This document shows positions 1-7,337 of a stretch of 20,736 bases of DNA, in pieces. The DNA is from an uncultured Eisenbergiella sp. Its GTDB lineage: Bacteria > Bacillota > Clostridia > Lachnospirales > Lachnospiraceae. The stretch spans positions 1 to 20,736 of the forward strand of contig CANQTI010000006.1 of NCBI GenBank assembly GCA_947626725.1, given 5' to 3'. Position numbers and translations under genes: made by a program. The notes below the pieces were generated by a model. That model ran no database searches. It worked only from the letters and a program-made list of their open reading frames with translations, and had not been told where the DNA came from. The stretch's first letter is position 1, and every line of letters begins with the position of its first letter.

Positions 1-2
1 AT

Positions 3-368
3 GCCAACGGTCTGTACGCGGTAGAAATGAGAACTTATTTTGTGCCCGACCCGGCTTATGGGCAAAACCGCTTCGGCGACACGCTGACGGCTATGTTTTC
101 CTGTGACGAATATCTGGAAATCTTCGATAAAACTGCAGGAAAAGGCAGTGCCGTACGCTTCGTCTGCGACCAGCTGCACATTCCCCCACAGGAAACCGTA
201 GCCGCAGGCGATGCGGAAAATGATATTTCTATGCTGAAAGCCGCCGGTATCGGCGTCGCTATGGCCAATGCCGCACCCGAAGTAAAGCGAAATGCGGACT
301 TCATCACCCGGCAGGATAACGACCACGACGGGCTGGCAGAAGTGCTGCACAAATATTTCAGTCTGTAA
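3..368 (+). CDS. Cof-type HAD-IIB phosphatase, C-terminal part (5' end outside window)
   Basis: The reading frame is open from base 3 and has no start in the window, so this is the last ~122 residues of a longer protein; the ATG at 27 is internal. It ends with the hallmark C-terminal half of Cof-type HAD hydrolases: a conserved Lys in FDKTAGKGSAV (motif III) and GDAENDISML (motif IV, Mg2+-binding Asp residues), followed by AGIGVAMANA and a tail of the NADFITRQDNDHDGLAEVL type, which is typical of this family. Such enzymes are cytosolic phosphatases of sugar phosphates, pyridoxal phosphate or flavin nucleotides; the substrate cannot be told from this fragment. The gene converges on the long minus-strand operon to its right. 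Confidence 0.9.
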   Translation, partial: ANGLYAVEMRTYFVPDPAYGQNRFGDTLTAMFSCDEYLEIFDKTAGKGSAVRFVCDQLHIPPQETVAAGDAENDISMLKAAGIGVAMANAAPEVKRNADFITRQDNDHDGLAEVLHKYFSL

Positions 369-384
369 ACCGCCGCAGCATAAA

Positions 385-436
385 ATCGCCTCATGCAGGC
401 CCATCCCTCTGGCGAAAAGAGCCTGCGCAAAGCGAT
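385..436 (-). terminator. Imperfect hairpin between convergent genes, possible terminator
   Basis: ATCGC (385-389) and GCAGGC (395-400) pair with GCCTGC (421-426) and GCGAT (432-436), leaving a symmetric 5/5 internal loop. Read on the minus strand, the outer arm is followed by a short TTTT run. It lies between the stop codons of two convergent genes, which is where a terminator for the minus-strand operon would be expected. The U-tract is short and the stem is interrupted, so the call is tentative. Confidence 0.35.
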
Positions 437-468
437 CTTACGCCTATTTTCTTCAAGCACGCTTTCGT

Positions 469-720
469 CTACGCTTCCACGATCAGATATCGGCCGTCAC
501 CCACATCGAAAACCTCATCCGCCTCCAGAATATCGTCATAATCGTCCGTATCAATGCCTTCCTCTTCAAAATACGCTGCCGCATCCTGTGCGGAATCTGC
601 CACCACCGCCATGCAGTCCTCCAGAAACTCCTCTGCTTCTTCCAGCGTAGACGCCACATTCTCTCGAAAAAGCTGTCCCTGTTTTTCCAAGAAACATCTC
701 AGTACCATTTCATCAAACAT
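469..720 (-). CDS. Small acidic conserved protein of unknown function
   Basis: This is an 83-residue cytosolic protein without a signal peptide or membrane span. Roughly 30% of its residues are Asp or Glu, with only a handful of basic ones, and it has two Cys. The N-terminal half is predicted helical (FLEKQGQLFRENVASTLEEA), and it ends in a short strand-like stretch, GDGRYLIVEA. The ATG at 720 is preceded by GGAG at about 8 nt, which supports translation. I recall similar small acidic proteins in Lachnospiraceae but cannot name a characterised family. It is the last gene of the minus-strand run, 85 bp after the fucosidase. A zinc-binding role is not indicated because no Cys/His cluster is present. 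Confidence 0.7.
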   Translation of the reverse strand: MFDEMVLRCFLEKQGQLFRENVASTLEEAEEFLEDCMAVVADSAQDAAAYFEEEGIDTDDYDDILEADEVFDVGDGRYLIVEA

Positions 721-805
721 ACCGCCATCTCCATCAGCCGATCCTTTCGCCTGTTCCCGGGCCCCGCTTTTTCATCAACGGACATCGGCCTGCCTTTTTG
801 CACCG

Positions 806-2239
806 TCAATAGACGCCAAGAAAAGAAAGCACGGGAGCCACCCTCGCATCTGTGATCCGCACGATTAGTTCCTTCGTCCGCAGGCCGTTCAGTGCCACGA
901 TCCTTTTATGACCGATAACGGTACAGCTCTCATATTCTGTTTCACTTCCGTCCGCATTCAGATAGCTGACCGTAAAGGATTCCACACGCTGGCTGAAGAA
1001 AATCTGTTCCTTCAGCACCAGATATTCCAGCTTTTGTACTTCCTCCCAACGCAGTCTGACGGTGAGTTCCCGTTCTCCTTCCGGATTTTCAAAATAGGTA
1101 TCATAATTTTCCAGGCGCACATTTTCTATTGTACTGCCGTTTTTGTCAACGGGAGGGAAGGAAGCAAAATGTGCCGTTTCCGCCAGATTCTCCGCAAAGG
1201 CGCCCCGAATAAAACTGCCCAGCGCAGCCAGCGTCTTCACATCCGTTTCATGGAAAAGCCCCTCCGGTGTGGGCGGAATGTTCAGAAGCATATTGGCATT
1301 CCCTCCCACCGTTTTTAGATATATGTCCTTCAGGTTCTCAAAGCTTCTCACCCGGTCATCCTCTTCCGGGTGATAAAACCAGCCGGGTCGGATAGAAAAG
1401 TCCGTCTCCGCCGGATAGAAAATCAGATTCGGCTCATTTTTCAGCTTTTGACGGCTTCCAAGGTCCATCAGCGTGCTGTCGATGCCCCGTTCGCGGAATT
1501 TCCTGTCATCTTCTTTCTGACTCCTATCGGCCACTCGCTCCGCGCTGGCCATATCCGCAGGCACCACACTCCATTCGCTTGGCCTGGTCTTTCCGGCCTC
1601 ATTGCCGCACCAGCGGATATCCGGCCCGCAGCCAAAAATACAGGCATTCGGCTGCAGCCTGCGCACCGTCTCAAAATACCGCTCCCAGTCGTAACGCTGC
1701 ACCTTTCCATTGGGACCCTCTCCGCAGGCGCCGTCCAGCCAGACTACACACACCTCTCCGTAGTCGGTCAGCAGCTCTTCCAACTGATTCACATAATAAT
1801 CATCATAGGGTTTCCCCTGTCCGTAAAGCGGACAGCTGCGGTCCCAGGGGGAAAGATATACGCCGAACTTCAGGCCGTTCGCCCGGCACGCATCGGAGAC
1901 CTCCCGCACAATATCTCCCTTGCCGCCCTTGTAGGGGGAATTCTTCACGCTGTGCTCCGTGTAACGGCTTGGCCATAAGCAAAATCCGTCATGGTGCTTA
2001 CAGGTCAGAATGATTCCCCGCATTCCTCCGGCCTTTGCGGCCGCGGCCCATTGTCCGGCATCCATCTTCGCAGGATTGAAAATGGACTCCGGCTCATCGC
2101 CCAGCCCCCATTCTCTTCCGGTATAGGTATTCACCGTGAAATGGGCGAAACACATAAACTCCAGTTCCTGATATGCCACCTGTCTGGGATGCGGCACCGC
2201 CAGAATCAGTCTCCGGTCTTCTTCTATCCCTTCATACAT
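806..2239 (-). CDS. Cytoplasmic alpha-L-fucosidase, glycoside hydrolase family 29
   Basis: A GH29 retaining alpha-L-fucosidase of about 477 residues. From the chosen start, the (beta/alpha)8 barrel carries the KHHDGF motif (residues 81-86) and VVWLDG (165-170), whose Asp169 matches the catalytic nucleophile position of the family. A C-terminal beta-rich domain follows. The protein has no signal peptide, so it should act on fucosides that have been imported. The frame opens at a TTG (2263), with ATGs at 2248 and 2239. GGAGG at 2249-2253 abuts the 2248 ATG and is 9 nt from the 2239 ATG, so 2239 is favoured. The gene follows the HAD/regulator fusion by 98 bp, and no transporter or fucose pathway gene is adjacent. 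Family assignment is firm; substrate linkage is not known. Confidence 0.92.
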   Translation of the reverse strand: MYEGIEEDRRLILAVPHPRQVAYQELEFMCFAHFTVNTYTGREWGLGDEPESIFNPAKMDAGQWAAAAKAGGMRGIILTCKHHDGFCLWPSRYTEHSVKNSPYKGGKGDIVREVSDACRANGLKFGVYLSPWDRSCPLYGQGKPYDDYYVNQLEELLTDYGEVCVVWLDGACGEGPNGKVQRYDWERYFETVRRLQPNACIFGCGPDIRWCGNEAGKTRPSEWSVVPADMASAERVADRSQKEDDRKFRERGIDSTLMDLGSRQKLKNEPNLIFYPAETDFSIRPGWFYHPEEDDRVRSFENLKDIYLKTVGGNANMLLNIPPTPEGLFHETDVKTLAALGSFIRGAFAENLAETAHFASFPPVDKNGSTIENVRLENYDTYFENPEGERELTVRLRWEEVQKLEYLVLKEQIFFSQRVESFTVSYLNADGSETEYESCTVIGHKRIVALNGLRTKELIVRITDARVAPVLSFLGVY

Positions 2240-2248
2240 CCCGCGCAT

Positions 2249-2253
2249 CCTCC
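2249..2253 (-). promoter_or_regulatory. Ribosome binding site that decides the fucosidase start
   Basis: A GGAGG motif directly abuts the ATG at 2248 and lies 9 nt before the ATG at 2239. Normal spacing favours the latter over both the former and the upstream TTG at 2263. Confidence 0.6.
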
Positions 2254-2337
2254 GCTTTACCAAAAAACATACCGTATTTCATGTTCTGCGCACACAGCCG
2301 TTTTCCGCACGCCATACCAGGCCTGTCCGTCTGTCCA

Positions 2338-4314
2338 CTATCGAAGCACGGCCGTATCGTAACGGATTCCGTTGCGGATTCCATACTCCCGTTCCATATA
2401 ATATGCAATGCGCTTCTGCGCATACACGGAATTGATCAGATCACAATTCACCAGCAGGATTAAAAACTGGTGCTCGCTATAACGGGCAAAGCAGTCGCTC
2501 TTTCTCAGATTCCGCCGGATCGCGGTCTGCAGCTTTCCGCTCAGGCTGTCCAGCTTCTTCTGTCCCAGCGGTACCCCTTTCTTTTCATCCAGCATGGTAC
2601 AGAGCATCAACGTGGCCGGTGCCTCTCCCTCCCGATTGTTTCGAACCATCTGCATACAGATGCCCTCGAAATTCGGCCAGGAACAATAATACGTCCCCTG
2701 AATTCCGGCGGCAGCATCGCTCATCTCACGCTGAATGTCTTCAATCTTGCCATCTGTATTGCGGATCCGCTCCCGCAGCAAATCGTGCCGCTCCCGCAGC
2801 TCGTCCGACAAATCATTGTGCATCTCATCCGCATAATAGGAAGACATTCTGCGATAAAAATCCTGCGCTTCCTGAAACCGTTCCAGCGCGATCAGACAGT
2901 CCAGGCACTCCAATTCCCATTCCTCATGCGGATACAGCCGGGCGGCATTGCTGCAGACCGTCAGCATATCCTCATACCGGCCGTCCTGTTTCAAAATCGC
3001 GCAGAGCTGCCGAAGCGCACCGTAATACCGTTCCTTATATTCCGCCCTGAGCTCGCCCGCCCAGCTGTCCGCGGGCATTCTGGGAATAAAATCTCCTTTG
3101 TACTGGGCGCAGGCTTCCATCAAATACCGCAGCTTCTGCTTATCCTCTTTTTCCGCGGCTGCCAGTTCCAGGGCGCGTTTGAACCGCCCCGTATCCGTAT
3201 CCACCGTAAGCTCACTGTTCCAGTAGTAATAGCTCTTTCTGATCACGATATAGGCCGCGGGCGGAAGCACGGATTCTTCGATCATTTTGCGCAGGCGGAA
3301 AACCGTCTGTTTCATATTGTTGGTCTTATCTGTTACCTTTCCCTTCCCGTAGAGCGCCTCCTGCAGCTTCTCCCGAATCACGCCTTCATCCTGTGCGTGC
3401 AGCAGCATTTCCAAAAGCTGCATGGGTTTGCTGGACGTGCTGTTGTCCAATACAACTTCCGTCCCATTCAAGGAAATGCGGAAATTGCCGAAGAAGGTGA
3501 CCTCCAGTCCGCTATTCTGTTCCACACGGCTTAAGCGACGGATGATCTGCCATACGCCCTTTTCCTTCCAGGACGGACAGATGAACCGAGCCGCCTCCTT
3601 AACAGTACGGGGAGAATCCTCTACCGCATAACTCTCTCCGGCGGCCTGCAGCATATCCGCATCGGACATACCGTTTCCGAAAGCGATCGTTTCGGATCTG
3701 GTAATTCCGTACTGATTCTGAATCATGGAAACGGCCGCATTCTTCCCGGCCGAAAGATCCGTGAAATCCAGCCATTCGTCCTCATCCATGCTTATATTCA
3801 GCCGATCCTTCCAGGTCGGGATTAAAATCGACTCCGCCAGCTGCCGCATTCCCCCTTCCCGATATACGGAAACCCTAAATGTCTGCGGGCGTTCGGACAG
3901 CACATCCTTCATGACCTTGAAAATACAATGATACCCATTCCCCAGCATTCCCAGGAATTCCCGATCCGCTGTCTCCACCAGACACCCCTGCGGGGTAGAA
4001 ATAACGATCCTGCAATCTTCAAATTTTCTGAGCTGTTCTACGAGTTCCGTTACATAATCCTGCCGCATCAGCGTCATGAGAAGATCTCGCCCCTGATACC
4101 GAACATGGGCGCCGTTTTCCGCGATATAAATGACCCGTTCCTCCACTTCCCGGAACAGATTCTCCATACTTTCCAGCTGTCTTTCACTGACACAGGCAAA
4201 GAGCACACCTCTGTCTGTCTGCCTTCTGATCTCCTCCACAATCTCCGGATACAATTCCGCCGAAGCCTTTTGGATCAATGTTCCGTCGATATCTGTCACG
4301 ATCAGCTTAATCAT
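2338..4314 (-). CDS. HAD phosphatase fused to SARP-like winged-helix/BTAD regulator and a degenerate GGDEF-like domain
   Basis: A 658-residue, apparently cytosolic protein with three parts. Residues 1-262 form a Cof-type HAD domain: DIDGTL (8-13), a VSER motif II near residue 42, Lys191, and GNGMSDADML (213-222), in which the first motif IV Asp is Asn. Residues ~270-366 read as an OmpR/SARP-type winged helix starting VTFFGNFRISLNG and ending VIRKSYYYW. Residues ~373-510 are helical and TPR-like, as in bacterial transcriptional activator (BTAD) domains. Residues ~540-655 resemble a GGDEF domain, with SEHQF (613-617) where GGDEF is expected after a D-x-x-ARY stretch, so cyclase activity is unlikely. 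AGGAG at 7 nt supports the ATG. It follows maf by 79 bp. Likely a transcription regulator with a sensory or vestigial phosphatase module; targets are unknown. Confidence 0.82.
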   Translation of the reverse strand: MIKLIVTDIDGTLIQKASAELYPEIVEEIRRQTDRGVLFACVSERQLESMENLFREVEERVIYIAENGAHVRYQGRDLLMTLMRQDYVTELVEQLRKFEDCRIVISTPQGCLVETADREFLGMLGNGYHCIFKVMKDVLSERPQTFRVSVYREGGMRQLAESILIPTWKDRLNISMDEDEWLDFTDLSAGKNAAVSMIQNQYGITRSETIAFGNGMSDADMLQAAGESYAVEDSPRTVKEAARFICPSWKEKGVWQIIRRLSRVEQNSGLEVTFFGNFRISLNGTEVVLDNSTSSKPMQLLEMLLHAQDEGVIREKLQEALYGKGKVTDKTNNMKQTVFRLRKMIEESVLPPAAYIVIRKSYYYWNSELTVDTDTGRFKRALELAAAEKEDKQKLRYLMEACAQYKGDFIPRMPADSWAGELRAEYKERYYGALRQLCAILKQDGRYEDMLTVCSNAARLYPHEEWELECLDCLIALERFQEAQDFYRRMSSYYADEMHNDLSDELRERHDLLRERIRNTDGKIEDIQREMSDAAAGIQGTYYCSWPNFEGICMQMVRNNREGEAPATLMLCTMLDEKKGVPLGQKKLDSLSGKLQTAIRRNLRKSDCFARYSEHQFLILLVNCDLINSVYAQKRIAYYMEREYGIRNGIRYDTAVLR

Positions 4315-4393
4315 ATTTTTTCTCCTGTCTGCCGTACGGCTCTGCCGTTATCCCGTTTCTCTTCTGTTTCTTCTATTATTTAAAAGTACTTCC

Positions 4394-5080
4394 TCACAGC
4401 AAATTTCTCTGATGCATTTCCTGATAGAGCCTGCCCACCGGCAGTCCAACCACATTATTATAGTCTCCTTCAATTCCCCTGATAAAGGCGGCACACCTTC
4501 CCTGAATGCCATAAGCTCCCGCCTTATCCATCGGTTCTCCCGTTTTTACATAAGCTTCTATTTCTTCCGATGTCATGGGATAGAAGTCCACCCTGGTGCG
4601 CTCATGGAAGGAAAAGCACTCTGTCGGTTCCCCCTGCCCAATCACTGTTACACCGGTATAGACAAAATGACTTCTTCCCTGCAGTTTTTCCAGCATACGG
4701 CACGCATCCTCTTTTCCTGCCGGCTTGCCGAGGATCTCTTTGCCGCAGGCCACCACTGTATCCGCACCGATAACCAGAAACCTTTCTTTCCCAACGCTCT
4801 CTAAAGACGGCCGTATCTCTGGCGCGCCCGATATGCCTTCCCGCTGAATCCTTTCTGCCGTCAGCATTTCGAATACATCCGCCGCCTTCTGCCAGGACAG
4901 TTCCTCCACCAGTTCTCCCGGGCCGACCGCCTTTGCGGTTTCTTCTTTCCGACTGGGACATACGGTAAAGGTAAGACCAATCTGCGAAAGCAGTTCACAC
5001 CTTCTCGGAGATGCCGATGCCAATATGATCTTGTACGGATTTTCTACGGTAAGTTCCGCACCTTCCAGGCCCGGTCGCAC
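4394..5080 (-). CDS. maf: Maf-like nucleoside triphosphate pyrophosphatase
   Basis: Maf/HAM1-superfamily protein of about 228 residues that hydrolyses non-canonical or modified NTPs (dTTP/UTP or m7GTP type) to the monophosphate plus pyrophosphate, acting as a house-cleaning enzyme. The signature ILASASPRRCELL lies near the N-terminus; VIGADTVVACGKEILGKP and later YTGVTVI, plus GAYGIQG and the closing NVVGLPV, complete the family pattern. The open frame begins at a TTG (5107), but that codon sits inside the ribosome site; GTG at 5080, 8 nt after GGGAGGAG, is the better start. It lies 39 bp after ppk1 and 79 bp before the HAD fusion, so it is probably co-transcribed. Which Maf subtype it is cannot be decided here. 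Confidence 0.93.
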   Translation of the reverse strand: MRPGLEGAELTVENPYKIILASASPRRCELLSQIGLTFTVCPSRKEETAKAVGPGELVEELSWQKAADVFEMLTAERIQREGISGAPEIRPSLESVGKERFLVIGADTVVACGKEILGKPAGKEDACRMLEKLQGRSHFVYTGVTVIGQGEPTECFSFHERTRVDFYPMTSEEIEAYVKTGEPMDKAGAYGIQGRCAAFIRGIEGDYNNVVGLPVGRLYQEMHQRNLL

Positions 5081-5088
5081 GAAATGTT

Positions 5089-5096
5089 CTCCTCCC
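5089..5096 (-). promoter_or_regulatory. Strong ribosome binding site fixing a GTG start for maf
   Basis: GGGAGGAG on the minus strand is followed 8 nt later by GTG (5080). The longer frame starting at TTG 5107 would include this site within the coding region and has no comparable site of its own. Confidence 0.65.
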
Positions 5097-5119
5097 TTCC
5101 TCCTCAAGCTCTGCAGCGC

Positions 5120-7318
5120 TCATTCCTCGATATGAGTTTCCGGCACAAACCGCCTCGTATCCCGAACCTCTTCTTTTCGACTGGCCAGCAGAACTGCCCT
5201 ATGACAAAAATCCGCCTGCGCACAGAACGGTTCCTTCCCCCTGCGGTCCACCTTCTCATAGCTGCCGTCCGGCTGCAAAATATGGGCCTTCGTGTTATCC
5301 CTCATCTGACCATCCAGAATATATTTCAATTTTTCCTGCAGATCCGGATCCTCTACCGGGAAGAGGATTTCCACCCGGCGCTCCAGATTGCGCGGCATCC
5401 AGTCCGCACTGCCGCAGTAATACTCCGGCTTTCCATTGTTTTCAAAATAGAAAATGCGCGCATGCTCCAGAAAATTTCCAACAATGGAACGTACCGTGAT
5501 ATTTTCGCTGACGCCCGGGATCCCCACCTTCAGACAGCAGATCCCTCTGACGATCAAATCGATCTTCACCCCTTCACAGCTCGCCGCATAAAGCGCGGCG
5601 ATAACATCCTGATCACAGAGCGCGTTCATCTTTGCCACAATATGAGCGGGTTTCCCCTCTCTGGCATGCTTCGCTTCCCGATTGATCAGATACAAAAAGC
5701 GACCCTTCAGCCACAGAGGAGCCAGGCTCAGCCGGTTCCAGGAGCGGGGTTCTGAATAGCCGGAAAGCATATTGAAAACTGCCGTGGCATCCTCGCCGAT
5801 CGCTTCATTTGCCGTCATCAGCCCCACATCCGTATACAGCTTGGCCGTGGCATCGTTATAGTTGCCCGTCGCCAAATGCACATACCGTCGGATTCCTTCA
5901 TCCTCCCGCCGTACCACAAGCGTGATCTTGCAGTGAGTCTTTAAGCCCACCAGACCGTAGATCACGTGACAGCCGGCCTGCTCCAGCTTTCTGGCCCATA
6001 CGATATTGTTTTCCTCGTCGAACCTCGCTTTCAGTTCCACAAGAACAGAAACCTGCTTCCCGTTCTCAGCCGCCTGAGCCAATGCTGCGATAATCGGAGA
6101 GTTGCCGCTGACACGATATAACGTCTGTTTGATCGCCAACACGTCGGGATCCCTGCTGGCCTGGCGGATGAAATCCACCACCGGATCAAAAGTCTGGTAC
6201 GGATGATGCAGCAGAATATCCTTCTTTCGGATAATATCGAAAACGGAGCCTTCCTGCGCAAATTCCGGTACAGGCTGCGGATCATAGCGTCTGCTCTTGA
6301 GTGTCTCAAAGCCGTCCAGCCCATACACCTTCATGAGAAAAGTCAAATCCAGAGGCCCTTCTATCCGAAAGATATCCCCGTCTTCCACCTGAAGTTCCTT
6401 TTTCAGCAGTCTGACCAGCCGTTTATCCGCACCCTCTTCGATTTCCAGCCGCAGCGCACGGCCCCAGCTTCTTTTCTTAATCTGCTTTTCGATTTCCAGA
6501 AGCAGATCCTCCGCCTCATCCTCGTCGATCGCCAGATCCGCATTCCGGGTAATCCGGAACGGATGCGCGCAAACCACATTATAATTCAGGAAGAGACTGC
6601 TGATATTGCGTTCAATGATCTCTTCCAACAAAATGACGGTGAGTCTGACGGAAGCATCTTTTCCGTCTGACGGGATCGCCACTACCCGCGGCAGCACAGA
6701 GGGCACCTGTACGGTGGCGAAATCCAGCGCTTCCTTCCCCTTTTTCCCGGATTTCTTTCCCTGCTTCTCCGCTTCCTCCCCGCCCTGGTTTTTCTCCCCT
6801 TTCTTCTCCAATAGGGCGCCGATATTCAGGGATTTATTGCGGATCAGAGGAAACGGTCGGGAAGAATCCACGGCCATAGGTGTCAGAACGGGATAAACAT
6901 TCTCCCTGAAATATTCGTCCACATACCGGCCCTGTTCCTTTGTGAGCTGCTCATGATGCTCTACAAAAACCAGACCGTTCTCCTTCATCTGCGGCAAAAG
7001 CATCCTGCTGTAGGTGGAATATTCCAATGCCACAAAGTCGTGCAAAAGTCCTGACAGCATCAGCAGCTGTTCCTTCGGAGACAGTCCCGCGATATCCTTT
7101 TTTGTATAGTCGGCATTTACCATGTCCGCCAGGGAACCGATGCGAACCATGAAAAATTCATCCAGATTGGATGCCGTAATGCTCAGAAACTTCAGCCGTT
7201 CAAACAGCGGGAGCTGCTTGTCTCTGGCCTCGGAAAGCACTCTTTTGTTGAAAAGCAGCCAGCTCTGTTCCCGATTGGTATACAGCTCAGGTCTGAAAAA
7301 ATCCTGATTTTCCTCCAT
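5120..7318 (-). CDS. ppk1: Polyphosphate kinase 1
   Basis: Reversible transfer of the ATP gamma-phosphate to inorganic polyphosphate; about 732 residues, close to the usual length. From the chosen start, the N-terminal domain opens with FNKRVLSEARD and the DEFFMVRIG signature (53-61). The head domain (~120-330) carries a Lys/Glu/Gly-rich insertion (~171-198). The two phospholipase D-like catalytic domains follow. KTHCK with His462 aligns with the phospho-accepting His435 of E. coli PPK, and HLATGNYND with His481 lies exactly 19 residues later, as in E. coli. LVELKARFDEE and SADWMPRNLERRVE complete the active site. ATG 7318, 9 nt after GGGAGG, is preferred to an in-frame upstream ATG at 7390 that would overlap ppx. 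The ppx gene ends 19 bp upstream, so synthesis and degradation of polyphosphate are transcriptionally coupled. Confidence 0.96.
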   Translation of the reverse strand: MEENQDFFRPELYTNREQSWLLFNKRVLSEARDKQLPLFERLKFLSITASNLDEFFMVRIGSLADMVNADYTKKDIAGLSPKEQLLMLSGLLHDFVALEYSTYSRMLLPQMKENGLVFVEHHEQLTKEQGRYVDEYFRENVYPVLTPMAVDSSRPFPLIRNKSLNIGALLEKKGEKNQGGEEAEKQGKKSGKKGKEALDFATVQVPSVLPRVVAIPSDGKDASVRLTVILLEEIIERNISSLFLNYNVVCAHPFRITRNADLAIDEDEAEDLLLEIEKQIKKRSWGRALRLEIEEGADKRLVRLLKKELQVEDGDIFRIEGPLDLTFLMKVYGLDGFETLKSRRYDPQPVPEFAQEGSVFDIIRKKDILLHHPYQTFDPVVDFIRQASRDPDVLAIKQTLYRVSGNSPIIAALAQAAENGKQVSVLVELKARFDEENNIVWARKLEQAGCHVIYGLVGLKTHCKITLVVRREDEGIRRYVHLATGNYNDATAKLYTDVGLMTANEAIGEDATAVFNMLSGYSEPRSWNRLSLAPLWLKGRFLYLINREAKHAREGKPAHIVAKMNALCDQDVIAALYAASCEGVKIDLIVRGICCLKVGIPGVSENITVRSIVGNFLEHARIFYFENNGKPEYYCGSADWMPRNLERRVEILFPVEDPDLQEKLKYILDGQMRDNTKAHILQPDGSYEKVDRRGKEPFCAQADFCHRAVLLASRKEEVRDTRRFVPETHIEE

Positions 7319-7337
7319 GATCCGATCCCTCCCTTTT

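Noticed and set aside
2470..3534. Long plus-strand open frame of 354 codons
   Set aside because: It lies wholly antisense to the HAD/regulator fusion, which has recognisable motifs and a ribosome site. The plus frame has His/Pro/Gln/Arg-rich low-complexity translation and no family motif.
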